Source: Chitinophagales bacterium 33-2 (lineage in GTDB: Bacteria > Bacteroidota > Bacteroidia > Chitinophagales > Chitinophagaceae). From it: a stretch of 64,000 nucleotides of DNA. The notes under the pieces are model-generated. The model ran no database searches and was not told the DNA's origin. It saw nothing but the letters and a program-made list of their open reading frames with translations. The translations under genes and the position numbers were made by a program. Below, one piece after another: positions 26,720-34,861 of this stretch (its first letter is position 1; each line of letters opens with the position of its first letter). The stretch covers positions 1-64,000 of the forward strand of contig MWYV01000033.1 in the NCBI GenBank assembly GCA_002050435.1. The letters are read 5' to 3'.

Positions 26720-28888
26720 ATGGATCGTCAAAAAATGATAAAAAGAATTTTCCCGAATTTTCTTATCCTGGTTTTCTTCCTGTTTTCAAATGCTGTAAAT
26801 GCACAGTACCAGTTAAAGATCAGGGTGGTGAATGATGAAAAAAAAATTCTTACCGGCGTAACTGCTTTAATCGAGAAAATAAACAAAACGGTAATTGCAG
26901 ATAAAAACGGTGAGGTCATATTTGAAGATCTTGCTGCAGGAAATTGCTCCATCCTGTTTACGCATGTTGGTTATAAAGAAAAACGGATCGATGTACAGAT
27001 CCCTGCAGAAAGCAGCATTGAAGTCTTGCTTGAAGAAGCACATGAACACGAGGAAGAAGTGATTATAATGGCTACCAGAACCAGTCGTACCATATATGAC
27101 CTTCCAACAAGGGTTGAAGTGATCTCCGGAGAAGAGCTGGAAGAAAAATCAAACATGAAACCCGGTGAGATCAGGATGTTATTGAATGAAAGTACTGGGA
27201 TCCAGATACAGCAAACTTCCGCCACTTCTTACAATTCCAGTATCAGGATTCAGGGACTGGATGGGCGGTACACGCAATTATTAAGAGATGGCTATCCTGT
27301 GTATGGCGGTTTTTCCGGTGGATTGAGTTTGTTACAGGTATCACCCCTGGATCTGAAACAGGTTGAAGTGATCAAAGGTTCTGTTTCTACTTTGTATGGA
27401 GGTGGCGCCATTGCCGGACTGGTGAACCTGGTTTCCAAAACTCCGGGAGAAAAACAGGAACTGAATTTTTTAACCAATTTTACCTCGGCGGGTGGCTCGG
27501 ATCTGAGTGGGTTTTACAGTCAGCGGTTTACTAAAACCGGTGTCACCGTATTTGCATCCAGAAATACCGGCAAGGAATTCGACCCTGCGGGAATCGGGTT
27601 TTCCGCCATACCAAAATTTACCCGATACAGTATTCATCCACGTGTTTTCTTTTATGGGGAACGTTTGAATGTGGACGTTGGAGTTAATTTTATTACGGAG
27701 GACAGGCTTGGAGGAAGTATTGACTTCATCAGGAAAAGAGAAACAGGGTATTTTGAAAATAACCAGACTAAAAGATTTACAACTCAATTAGGAATACAAT
27801 ATGTTTTGAACAAAGAAAACCGGCTGGGATTTAAATCTTCATTTTCTTACCTCGAACGGCTCCTGGAGGCACAGGCTTATGTTTTCGGAGGTGAACAGAA
27901 AACCCTGTTTTCAGAACTGACCTTAACCACTGAAAAAGAAAATTCCATTTTAATTACCGGGTTGAATTTTATAAATGAAAGATTTGATGAAATCTATTCC
28001 GGAGCATCTGTAAGGGATTATGCCTTTGCAGTACCCGGAGCTTTTATGCAACACTCCTGGAAAACTTCAGATGCTGTTTCCATTGAATCGGGTTTACGCC
28101 TGGATCATGCAGCTGATTTCGGGTGGGAGCTGCTGCCGCGCATTTCTTTCCTGTATAAACCAGGTGCAAAAACAACGCTTAGGATAGGAGGTGGCAAGGG
28201 ATATAAAATGCCAGGATTGTTTTCTGAAGAATCGGAAAGAATCCTTTTTAAAAACCTGCTTCCACTGGATATAAATAATTTGCAAAGCGAACGATCAACA
28301 GGTGCGAATGTAGATGTGAATTACAGGACAGGACTTGGCGCTTTGGGAATTAGTTTCAACCACCTGTTTTTTTATACCCGGTTAAACAGGCCGCTGATGC
28401 TGACGCAGGTGACAGGCGGATACAGATTTGAAAATTCAGATGGGTTTATAGATACAAAGGGAATGGAAACCAATATTAAACTTACTTACGAAGCTCTGAA
28501 ATTATTCATAGGATACAGTTTTACTGATGCGCAAAGAAAATTAAATGGAACAGAAACCAGGTTAGCTATGACATCGAAGCACCGTTTGAATAACGTTTTA
28601 ATGTTTGAAAAAGAAGGTAAATTCAGATCTGGATTTGAAGCTTATTATTTTAGTCCGCAGTTCCTGAATGATGGCACTACCGGAAAATCGTACTGGATCT
28701 TTGGACTGATGGGAGAAGTAATCTTTGGAAAAATTGCTGTTTTTGTAAACTTTGAAAATTTTACAGATACCAGGCAAACCAGGATGGGGTCCATTTATTC
28801 AGGTTCTGTTTTAGATCCTCAATTCAAAGATATCTATGCTCCACTTGACGGATTTGTAATGAACGGCGGTTTGAGGATCAAATTATAA
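26720..28888 (+). CDS. TonB-dependent receptor, CirA-like
   Basis: 722 residues. Signal peptide about 1-28 (VNAQ); an in-frame ATG five codons in (MIKRIFPNF) could be the true start. Carboxypeptidase-like domain about 30-115 with LTGVTALIEKINKTVIADKNG, then an acidic/histidine stretch EEAHEHEEEVIIMA just before the plug. Plug domain about 120-260: SIRIQGLDGRYTQLLRDGYPV and VEVIKGSVSTLYGGGAIAGLVNL. The barrel follows to the C-terminus (GFVMNGGLRIKL). It resembles siderophore/colicin I-type receptors. The HEHEEE stretch could bind a metal ion, so a metal or metal-chelate substrate is plausible but unproven. A weak hairpin (GGTCCCCC/GGAGGACC, 28893-28913) follows. Confidence 0.9.
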   Translation: MDRQKMIKRIFPNFLILVFFLFSNAVNAQYQLKIRVVNDEKKILTGVTALIEKINKTVIADKNGEVIFEDLAAGNCSILFTHVGYKEKRIDVQIPAESSIEVLLEEAHEHEEEVIIMATRTSRTIYDLPTRVEVISGEELEEKSNMKPGEIRMLLNESTGIQIQQTSATSYNSSIRIQGLDGRYTQLLRDGYPVYGGFSGGLSLLQVSPLDLKQVEVIKGSVSTLYGGGAIAGLVNLVSKTPGEKQELNFLTNFTSAGGSDLSGFYSQRFTKTGVTVFASRNTGKEFDPAGIGFSAIPKFTRYSIHPRVFFYGERLNVDVGVNFITEDRLGGSIDFIRKRETGYFENNQTKRFTTQLGIQYVLNKENRLGFKSSFSYLERLLEAQAYVFGGEQKTLFSELTLTTEKENSILITGLNFINERFDEIYSGASVRDYAFAVPGAFMQHSWKTSDAVSIESGLRLDHAADFGWELLPRISFLYKPGAKTTLRIGGGKGYKMPGLFSEESERILFKNLLPLDINNLQSERSTGANVDVNYRTGLGALGISFNHLFFYTRLNRPLMLTQVTGGYRFENSDGFIDTKGMETNIKLTYEALKLFIGYSFTDAQRKLNGTETRLAMTSKHRLNNVLMFEKEGKFRSGFEAYYFSPQFLNDGTTGKSYWIFGLMGEVIFGKIAVFVNFENFTDTRQTRMGSIYSGSVLDPQFKDIYAPLDGFVMNGGLRIKL

Positions 28889-29236
28889 AAAAGGTCCCCC
28901 TTTTTGGAGGACCCACTTCCAACGGCGTTGTTGAATTTTTTACTGGTCGGACGCCTTTGGCTTGTTCTTAGGATTGGACCGGGTTGGTTTTTCATAATGC
29001 GAATTTCCCGGCTTTCCAAAGGATAATGAACTTCAAATAAAGCGGGTAAACCACTTAACTGCAAGAATTTCCGCTTTAATTATCCTTATTTAAAAGTCAA
29101 ATATTAAATTTGGATAAGTACTTTCCCTTATCCGGCAATCCACCTGCTTAATCTTGAAACTAACCCAGAATTATACATGCACTTTAATTTGAATCCCTGA
29201 TAGCTTTGATTATCTTAACAGGCCAAATAAGCTTGT

Positions 29237-29545
29237 ATGGAACATTTGACACAGGAATTATTAGTAGAAACACCAGCCATAAAGAAAGCTGCATTGGTGT
29301 TCAGATCTATAAACCATCCGCTACGCAGGCAGGTACTTCAGTTTCTTCACCAGGAAGCAAGGATGACTGTAACCCAGCTCTACATTAAATTAAGACTTGA
29401 ACAATCCGTGGTTTCACAACATCTTGCTATTTTAAGAAAATCAGGAGTGGTATTAACCGAGCGGCAGGGAAAATTTATTTTTTACTCAATTAATTATAGC
29501 CGACTCAAACAAATACATCAGATCGCCGCTGAACTGATCAGATAA
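29237..29545 (+). CDS. ArsR-family winged-helix regulator
   Basis: 102 residues. Winged helix with the family signature in order: KAALVFRSINHPLRRQVLQFL, then MTVTQLYIKLRLEQSVVSQHLAILRKSGVV (recognition helix), then the wing ERQGKFIFYSIN. The metal-binding CxC of ArsR/SmtB members is absent, so it probably senses something other than a thiophilic metal. No gene on its strand follows within 1 kb, so its targets are not evident. A TAGCTTTG -7 element lies 29 bp upstream (29201-29208). The 348-bp gap before it, after the TonB receptor, shows no convincing gene. Confidence 0.85.
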   Translation: MEHLTQELLVETPAIKKAALVFRSINHPLRRQVLQFLHQEARMTVTQLYIKLRLEQSVVSQHLAILRKSGVVLTERQGKFIFYSINYSRLKQIHQIAAELIR

Positions 29546-29696
29546 ATTTTTGTAAACATCCTGCTGCTGCTGATTCAAAAAGTCTACACAAAACACTGCT
29601 GAGGGTTTTCTCAAGCTTAAAACATTATGGAACAAACCTTGTATTAATAATACATCAGCAATGCTGAATGTGTTGTGTGGATTTTGGGGCAGAAGT

Positions 29697-29729
29697 ATAA
29701 AGACCGTTAACTGGTCTTTATGCTTTTAT
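29697..29729. terminator. Bidirectional-type hairpin terminator
   Basis: ATAAAGACC (29697-29705) pairs perfectly with GGTCTTTAT (29713-29721) around a seven-base loop, followed by GCTTTTAT. It lies between an ArsR-like gene on plus and a broken lipoprotein gene on minus. An imperfect long stem immediately precedes it (29584-29680), so it may end a small RNA. Confidence 0.5.
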
Positions 29730-29784
29730 AGCAACGGTAATCATTAAGCCCAATAATGGTTTTGCAAAACTTTTATTCTGACAG

Positions 29785-30217
29785 TTACACAGAAAATTCT
29801 CCCTTAATGTTTCTATTGTGAGTTAAACCTGAGCGATTCGTGAAACTGGAATGAAACTGTCCGCTGATAGCAAATTTTAAAAAATGATCAATGCGCAAAA
29901 AAGCGTTCTTTGTTTCTACAGGAAAAAATGAGGGATCATCGGAAAAATACATATGCGCTATGCTGATGTCAGTATACATTCCTGTGTCAATGATATTCGG
30001 CAGGCGCATCCTGAAAATTTCCCTCACCCTCAATAACCAATACACCATTGTTAAATTCATATATGCATTCCAATGATTCCCATCCGATCTCTTCTGCTCT
30101 TTCCTGGTACTGCACCTTAAGCGTGATCATTTTATATGACTCTGGTTTTTTACAGGAAGCAAAAACAAATGGACAAAAAAATATAGCCAGCCACTTCACT
30201 GCCAGGAATTTCTGCAA
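29785..30217 (-). pseudogene. Frameshifted small lipoprotein gene
   Basis: The 5' frame (30217 to 29987) starts with a lipoprotein signal, MQKFLAVKWLAIFFCPFVFA then Ser-Cys-Lys-Lys, and continues to YEFNNGVLVIEGEGNF before drifting to a stop. A second frame, open from above 30060 to 29785, carries on with MRLPNIIDTGMYTDISIAHM and ends KFAISGQFHSSFTNRSGL ... NIKGEFSV, a typical beta-strand end of small Bacteroidota lipoproteins. Removing one base near the GAGGGAAATTTT stretch (about 30014-30025) would join them into about 143 residues. Either a recent mutation or a sequencing error. No known family; it stands alone between two terminators or gaps. Confidence 0.6.
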
Positions 30218-30275
30218 ATCTTAAAGGCTAAGGAAACTAAATGTTAGGAAACCATTACCTTTTTGTTACCATCCA

Positions 30276-31385
30276 CTATAACCACCATAATAAATATCCC
30301 AATGCTGCTCCACCGAATACAATGAAGGCTGAATTGATCTTTCTAAACCTGAAAGCAAAAATAAAACTGAGGGCAGCAATCAAAATGGTCCGCCAGTCAT
30401 AAATCGATTCCACACCCAGTTCAAACATCAATACAAAAATGATCACCACAGCTACAATATTTACTGCATCAAGAAATGCCGACATGTAAACTGATTTTCT
30501 TAACATAGGAATTAGAGGATTCAGCAAAGCCACAAATAGGAATGAAGGCAGAAAGATCCCTATTGTGGAAGCGATGGCACCTCCAATACCACCCAGTTGC
30601 CAGCCAATGAAAGTGGCAGAAGAAAAAACAGGTCCGGGTGTAAACTGTCCAACAGCAATGGCATCAACTAAAACCGTTTTGTCCAGTAAACCATTTTGCA
30701 CGAATGCAGCATCCAGGAATGAAAATAGCACATACCCGGATCCATAAAGCACGGCCCCTATTTTCAAAAAAATCCAGAAAAGTTTTGTTGCAGGAAGGGA
30801 GTGAAATTCGATTGCCTGCAGGAAGAAAAAAGGAAGCAATCCATTCATCCTGTTTTTGTATTGCAGTAGCATAGCAAAAAACCCGCTTCCGAATAAAACA
30901 ATGATCTCATGCACTCCTAGTAAAACAAGTACCATTGCCGTTAATCCCAGGAGAATTAATTTTTTCGATTTAGCGGATTTCCTGGCTAAAGGAAAAATGG
31001 CGGCAACTACAATTGAAAGAATAGCAGGTTTGATGCCATAAATATATTTTTCAACAGCAGGCAGTTGCCCATACAACTGGTAAGCCCAGCTAAAAAATCC
31101 TGTGATGATCACAGCTGGTAAAATAAAACAGCAGCCTGCAACGATCAGTCCCTTCCACCCCGCACGCTCTCTTCCAATGTGCATGGTCATTTCTGTGGAA
31201 TTCGGACCAGGAATCAGATTGGTAGCACCAACAAGGTCAAGAAATTGCTGTTGATCCAGCCACTTTCTTTTGCGCACCACTTCTTCCTCCATCATGGCAA
31301 TATGTACTGCCGGTCCGCCAAAACCAATGATGCCCAGTTTCAGGAATAATAATGCAAGCTCTTTTAATGAAGTGGATGATGTCAA
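30276..31385 (-). CDS. chrA: ChrA-family (chromate-type) transporter
   Basis: 369 residues, two homologous halves typical of long-chain CHR proteins. The N-terminal half has GIIGFGGPAVHIAMMEEEVV, KWLDQQQFLDLVGATNLIPGP and NSTEMTMHIGRERAG; the C-terminal half has GAVLYGSGYVLFSFLDAAFV and VGQFTPGPVFSSATFIGWQLGG. About ten membrane segments. The family exports chromate, or sulfate-like anions, from the cytoplasm. Here it ends an operon headed by arsR and arsM, and its start overlaps the DoxX gene by four bases. The true substrate may therefore be an arsenic species or another anion; this is inference. No chromate reductase is nearby. Confidence 0.85.
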   Translation of the reverse strand: MTSSTSLKELALLFLKLGIIGFGGPAVHIAMMEEEVVRKRKWLDQQQFLDLVGATNLIPGPNSTEMTMHIGRERAGWKGLIVAGCCFILPAVIITGFFSWAYQLYGQLPAVEKYIYGIKPAILSIVVAAIFPLARKSAKSKKLILLGLTAMVLVLLGVHEIIVLFGSGFFAMLLQYKNRMNGLLPFFFLQAIEFHSLPATKLFWIFLKIGAVLYGSGYVLFSFLDAAFVQNGLLDKTVLVDAIAVGQFTPGPVFSSATFIGWQLGGIGGAIASTIGIFLPSFLFVALLNPLIPMLRKSVYMSAFLDAVNIVAVVIIFVLMFELGVESIYDWRTILIAALSFIFAFRFRKINSAFIVFGGAALGYLLWWL

Positions 31386-31807
31386 CTATTTAAAAGTTTA
31401 TAATCAACCGACCATTTGCCTCCGCCTTTGATCAAAAGAAAAATGCTTCCAAGCAACATGGCCCAATCAGTTCTGCTTCCATGCATCATTTCCCAGAATC
31501 CTTCATTCTGAAATACTACAGATTTAGTTGCAGCAATGGCCACAAGCATTATAATAATCAATGGAACGGCAGCAAGCCGCGTAAATATACCTGCAAGGAT
31601 GCACAACCCACAAACGATCTCCATGCTTCCTACAAAAGGGCCAAAGAATTCCGGTGCCGGCAAACCAATTTTTGTAAATCTTCCTGTACCTAATTTCAGA
31701 GGAAATAAAAATTTTTGAATGCCTTCAGAAAGAAAAACCAGACCCACCATGAACCGGATGAGTATAACCGAAGCCTGAGGTTTGGTATGAATGATTCTTT
31801 TATACAA
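31382..31807 (-). CDS. DoxX family membrane protein
   Basis: 141 residues, four membrane segments: ILIRFMVGLVFLSEGIQKFLFP, FVGSMEIVCGLCILAGIFTRLAAVPLII (two segments), and TDWAMLLGSIFLLIKGGG. The pattern fits DoxX/DoxD-like quinone-associated membrane proteins of stress and detoxification operons. It lies 17 bp after the phosphoesterase and overlaps chrA by four bases, so translation is coupled. It probably supports redox balance or transport in the ars operon, but no specific reaction is known for this subfamily. Confidence 0.8.
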   Translation of the reverse strand: MYKRIIHTKPQASVILIRFMVGLVFLSEGIQKFLFPLKLGTGRFTKIGLPAPEFFGPFVGSMEIVCGLCILAGIFTRLAAVPLIIIMLVAIAATKSVVFQNEGFWEMMHGSRTDWAMLLGSIFLLIKGGGKWSVDYKLLNS

Positions 31808-31824
31808 AAATCTTTTATTGCAAA

Positions 31825-32598
31825 TTAAGCACCCTTTCGCAACATCGCAGCATACGCATCTGGCAAAATACTTCCTTCAATTGCTTTCGCAGCCTTTTCT
31901 ACGTCATAATCAAAACGGATGAACTCCACCTGTACAGATTCCGCAGAAAGAATGGATGAAAATTCATTGATTGTGAGTAAAACATAACAGCCCTGGGGAT
32001 TTCCATCTTTTGGCTTGCCGACAGATCCGAGGTTGATGGCATGAAGATATTTGGATGCCCCTTCTTCCTCTGCCTGCAATTTTCTGTGATAAGGTTTATG
32101 GGTATGGCCGAAACACATGATATCTGCATCAGCATCCTGCATAATGCGCAACAAACTTTTTTCATCCCGGTCTACAAACAAATATTCATTGATCTTCCTT
32201 GGACTTCCATGAACAAGCAAAAGATGGAGTTTGTCATCATTTAACTGAAATTCGATACGGATATGCGCGGGAAGTGTTCGAAGGAATTTCCTTTCCTCTT
32301 CTTCCATAATTGAATTCGTAAAGCCGATGGAAACTTTTCCCATTTCCTTTTCTTCGTCTGTTTTATAGGCACAGCCGCATTCATCTATCTTTCTCCCGAT
32401 TCCAAAATCATAATTTCCCGCTATTGTGGGAATTTTTCTTTTCCTGATTTCACGCACCACTTCATTTGGCCAGATATTATACCCCACCAGATCGCCTAAA
32501 CAATAAACAGAATCAGGTTGCTGCTGATCGATGGATGCAAGACAGGCCTCAAGTGCGGGCAGGTTGGCATGTATGTCGGAAAAAAGAGCAAGACGCAT
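31825..32598 (-). CDS. Calcineurin-like metallophosphoesterase (YfcE/MJ0936 type)
   Basis: 257 residues from the ATG at 32598. The longer open frame to 32637 is discarded because the family starts directly with RLALFSDIHANLPALEACL. Metal-binding motifs in order: DIH near residue 8, CLGDLVGYNIWPNE, AGNYDFG, LLVHGSP, and CFGHTHKPY. All ligands for a two-metal site are present, except that the usual GNHD is AGNYD, as in many members of this subgroup. Cytoplasmic phosphodiesterase of unknown substrate. It lies between arsM and DoxX in the ars operon. Confidence 0.85.
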   Translation of the reverse strand: MRLALFSDIHANLPALEACLASIDQQQPDSVYCLGDLVGYNIWPNEVVREIRKRKIPTIAGNYDFGIGRKIDECGCAYKTDEEKEMGKVSIGFTNSIMEEEERKFLRTLPAHIRIEFQLNDDKLHLLLVHGSPRKINEYLFVDRDEKSLLRIMQDADADIMCFGHTHKPYHRKLQAEEEGASKYLHAINLGSVGKPKDGNPQGCYVLLTINEFSSILSAESVQVEFIRFDYDVEKAAKAIEGSILPDAYAAMLRKGA

Positions 32599-32655
32599 AA
32601 TGAATTGAGGGTTTAGTAAATTCTGGCACACTGACAATTTCAGCTAACTTCTGTT

Positions 32656-33486
32656 TTAACAACAGCCCTTCGCTGGATCACAACATGGTTTTTCTGCGTA
32701 AACGGTTATGCTGTAAATGCCCGTGCCTGATTGTTTGAACTGTACAATTTCATCAGCAGTTAAATAATTAGCCAGTATATCATCAGGAATCAGGATTTTC
32801 TTTTCCTTTTGCAGGGTGATGTTGGCAAATCCATTCATTTTGATCAGCTCCATATATACTTCTTTCTGAATAGCACCAGATACACAACCCGCATACATTT
32901 CCGCAGTGTTTTGGATGTTTTCAGGAAGCTCTCCATCCAATACAATGTCGGAGATACTGAAATGCCCGCCGGTTTTTAATACCCTGAAAATTTCTTTGAA
33001 AACACCATCCTTATTTGGCACCAGGTTCAACACACAATTGCTCACAATCACATCCGCAGTTTCAGCGGTAACCGGCATCTTTTCTATATCACCCTGCCTG
33101 AATTCAACGTTATGCAATCCGCGCACATCTGCATTACGCCTGGCTTTTTCAATCATGGCAGGCGTGAAATCAATCCCGATCACTTTTCCGGTTTCACCTG
33201 TTTCATGGCGCGCAATAAAAGCATCATTACCGGCACCACTGCCCAGATCAATCACCACATCTCCTATTTCTATTTTGGCAAACTGTGTGGGCAATCCGCA
33301 TCCCAGTCCAAGATCGGCATCAGGATTATATCCTTCCAGCTGATCATAATCATCAGCCATAATATTGTAAACTTCGGTACTGCAACCACCGACACCACAA
33401 CAGGATGCCGCATTGGTTTCCTTATCCTGAAGAGCGATCTCTGAATATTTTTGTCTGACCAGGTCTTTTACATGATTCTGTTCCAT
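32656..33486 (-). CDS. arsM: Arsenite S-adenosylmethionine methyltransferase
   Basis: 276 residues from the ATG at 33486; upstream open sequence contains the operator and is not coding. SAM-binding motif VVIDLGSGAGNDAF (77-90). The three cysteines that bind As(III) in ArsM are present: Cys63 (LGLGCGLP), Cys151 (VSNCVLNL) and Cys201 (MYAGCVSGAI). A CC pair at 29-30 and a cysteine-rich tail (KPCCDPAKGCC) could pass arsenic on. The enzyme converts As(III) to methylated forms in the cytoplasm. It is the second gene of the operon behind arsR and has its own operator 18 bp upstream. Confidence 0.92.
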   Translation of the reverse strand: MEQNHVKDLVRQKYSEIALQDKETNAASCCGVGGCSTEVYNIMADDYDQLEGYNPDADLGLGCGLPTQFAKIEIGDVVIDLGSGAGNDAFIARHETGETGKVIGIDFTPAMIEKARRNADVRGLHNVEFRQGDIEKMPVTAETADVIVSNCVLNLVPNKDGVFKEIFRVLKTGGHFSISDIVLDGELPENIQNTAEMYAGCVSGAIQKEVYMELIKMNGFANITLQKEKKILIPDDILANYLTADEIVQFKQSGTGIYSITVYAEKPCCDPAKGCC

Positions 33487-33503
33487 AATTATAGTTTTAA
33501 AGT

Positions 33504-33521
33504 TATCGTAATATAACGATA
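33504..33521 (-). promoter_or_regulatory. ArsR operator before arsM
   Basis: TATCGTAATATAACGATA: inner 16 bp fit ATCGnAATATnACGAT, the same box as that before arsR. It is an 18-bp inverted repeat between arsR and arsM. Confidence 0.6.
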
Positions 33522-33538
33522 GGTATAAATAAAAAAAA

Positions 33539-33868
33539 TCAACAGCAGTGGTTGTTGCCTTTATATGTTTCAAACAATTGGTTGATCCAGGCCTGGGCCA
33601 GTTTCCACTCTTTTGCATTAATGCAATAGCAAACTTTTGCACCGTCAATCTCACCCATGATCAAACCAGCTTCCTTAAGTTCTTTCAAATGCTGGGAAAC
33701 AGTACTCTGAGAAAGCGGCAGTTCGTCAACGATATCTCCGCAAACACAGGTAGCGCGGCTTGCCAGCATTTTCAGTATCGCGATCCTGGCAGGATGCGCA
33801 AGCGCTTTAGCATATTTTGCCAGCCTGTTCTCTTTTACACTGAACTCATATGATTTTGTTGCGCCCAT
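33539..33868 (-). CDS. arsR: ArsR-type arsenite-responsive repressor
   Basis: 109 residues. Winged helix with [30 protein letters not shown], then the recognition helix [19 protein letters not shown] and wing [11 protein letters not shown]. Cys41 and Cys43 (CVCGD) match the arsenite-binding motif of classic ArsR; further cysteines lie in VCYC and at the C-terminus (NHCC). It should leave DNA when As(III) binds. It is the first gene of arsR-arsM-phosphoesterase-DoxX-chrA, and a palindromic box overlaps its start region, so it probably controls itself. Confidence 0.92.
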   Translation of the reverse strand: MGATKSYEFSVKENRLAKYAKALAHPARIAILKMLASRATCVCGDIVDELPLSQSTVSQHLKELKEAGLIMGEIDGAKVCYCINAKEWKLAQAWINQLFETYKGNNHCC

Positions 33869-33871
33869 TCA

Positions 33872-33887
33872 ATCGCAATATTACGAT
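33872..33887 (-). promoter_or_regulatory. ArsR operator before arsR
   Basis: ATCGCAATATTACGAT, a 16-bp near-perfect palindrome that ends three bases before the arsR start codon. It matches the box before arsM in all but two positions. Confidence 0.65.
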
Positions 33888-33910
33888 AACTTTTCCAGGA
33901 TTACTATTTT

Positions 33911-33994
33911 TTTTTAAAACACAACATTTTTCAAGCCCACATTGACTTTCAGCGATTGATTGGAAGCTATAAAACTTTCTCCAGAAAACAGTGA
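33911..33994 (-). repeat. Degenerate right half of the 5225-type MITE
   Basis: Aligns with 5311-5394 over its whole length (shared blocks: AAAACACAACAT, CCCACATTGA, TTTCAGCGA, and a decayed end CCAGAAAACAGTGA). The left half is missing; the arsR regulatory region lies there instead. Directly followed by a heptamer array. Confidence 0.7.
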
Positions 33995-33997
33995 AAA

Positions 33998-34025
33998 GGT
34001 CAATGGTGAATGGTCAATAGTCAAT
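33998..34025. repeat. Heptamer array joining two repeat elements
   Basis: Four units GGTCAAT/GGTGAAT/GGTCAAT/AGTCAAT that run straight into the TCACTG end of the next element. On its left is the decayed CAGTGA end of another element, so the array sits between two facing ends. Confidence 0.75.
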
Positions 34026-34474
34026 CACTGTTGTCCAGGGAAATTTATTTGATTTCGATGAAACGCGAAATGGTTCTGGCGTTGTTGATGATTACTTCTA
34101 CCGGGCCTTAGATTTTGCAGTTGCAATAACCTAATGGAGTTTCTTTGTCGGAGAGCAGCGCTATGATAAATGCGGCTTCCACCTTTTTTCTTGAAAAAAA
34201 AGGTGGCCCCTCCTGCGCTTCGCTTCGGTGGGCAGGCAAAAATTCAAGCGCAATCAATGCGGAGCAGTCTGTTTTTACCAGATACTCTTCGGATGATTGC
34301 GCAAGGGAGCGCACCGAAAAATGAAAACAGGTGCAACTCCATGCGATCTGATTGTGCAAGCGTTCTTCGCGCTGTATTGCTCCACCTTAGGTATAAAGAT
34401 TTCTTAGGAAAAATCAGGAGCAATAAGGCGCACACAACCACCCAAATGTTATAAGATGATGTGCCTGGAATTTC
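34025..34474 (+). repeat. Long dispersed repeat, copy B
   Basis: Starts TCACTGTTGTCCAGGG, continues through the type I block, a CCACCTTTTTTCTTGAAAAAA hairpin with its GGTGG arm, and a GC-richer part ending GCCTGGAATTTC. The same sequence is present in reverse orientation at 58550-58947. Open frames across it (for instance one ending in HTTTQML) are the same in both copies only because the DNA is nearly identical. With the flanking repeats this fills most of the 990-bp gap between arsR and the next gene. Confidence 0.8.
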
Positions 34475-34545
34475 GTATGGACCTGAGATACTGAAGTAAT
34501 TCTTTGGCATGGCATCCTAGGTGCCAAAGTGGGTATCGGAAATAA

Positions 34546-34779
34546 CTACAATGGCTGCTTTATAATATATGCCCATGCTATTATAAAATCTATTATGCAA
34601 ACGAAAGCTTTTCCGGAATTCCCACACCCCACCACTATTACAGTAAAACCAACTTTCCGCAATTCATGGTGGTATCTGAAAGTGATACATGGAAAGTAAA
34701 AGGCTTACTGGATGAAAGAATGATCAGCCAGATTCTGGATGAGTTATCCTTATACATGAAAAAAAATCATAGCCAATAA
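34546..34779 (+). pseudogene. Possible 3' remnant of a gene
   Basis: Open for 77 codons to a TAA at 34777-34779, without an early ATG. The last 37 codons from the ATG at 34666 read like protein (MVVSESDTWKVKGLLDERMI, then SQILDELSLYMKKNHSQ). No family recognised. It directly follows repeat copy B, so it may be a gene truncated by repeat insertion. It could equally be chance. Confidence 0.3.
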
Positions 34780-34861
34780 AGCTTTCTGGCCCTTGCAATA
34801 TTAAATTTTGCTATTACTGCCTCCTCCCTATATTAATCTTAGGTTAAGTTTTGTAGCTTTA

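Noticed and set aside
28834-29064. 76-codon minus ORF after the TonB receptor
   Set aside because: It runs into the receptor gene antisense, shows no signal or domain, and a second frame is equally open. No convincing gene in 28889-29236.
34170-34510. ORFs on both strands in repeat copy B (94 and 88 codons)
   Set aside because: They match ORFs in copy D only because the DNA of the repeat is nearly identical. Both strands are open, starts differ between copies, and no domain is visible.
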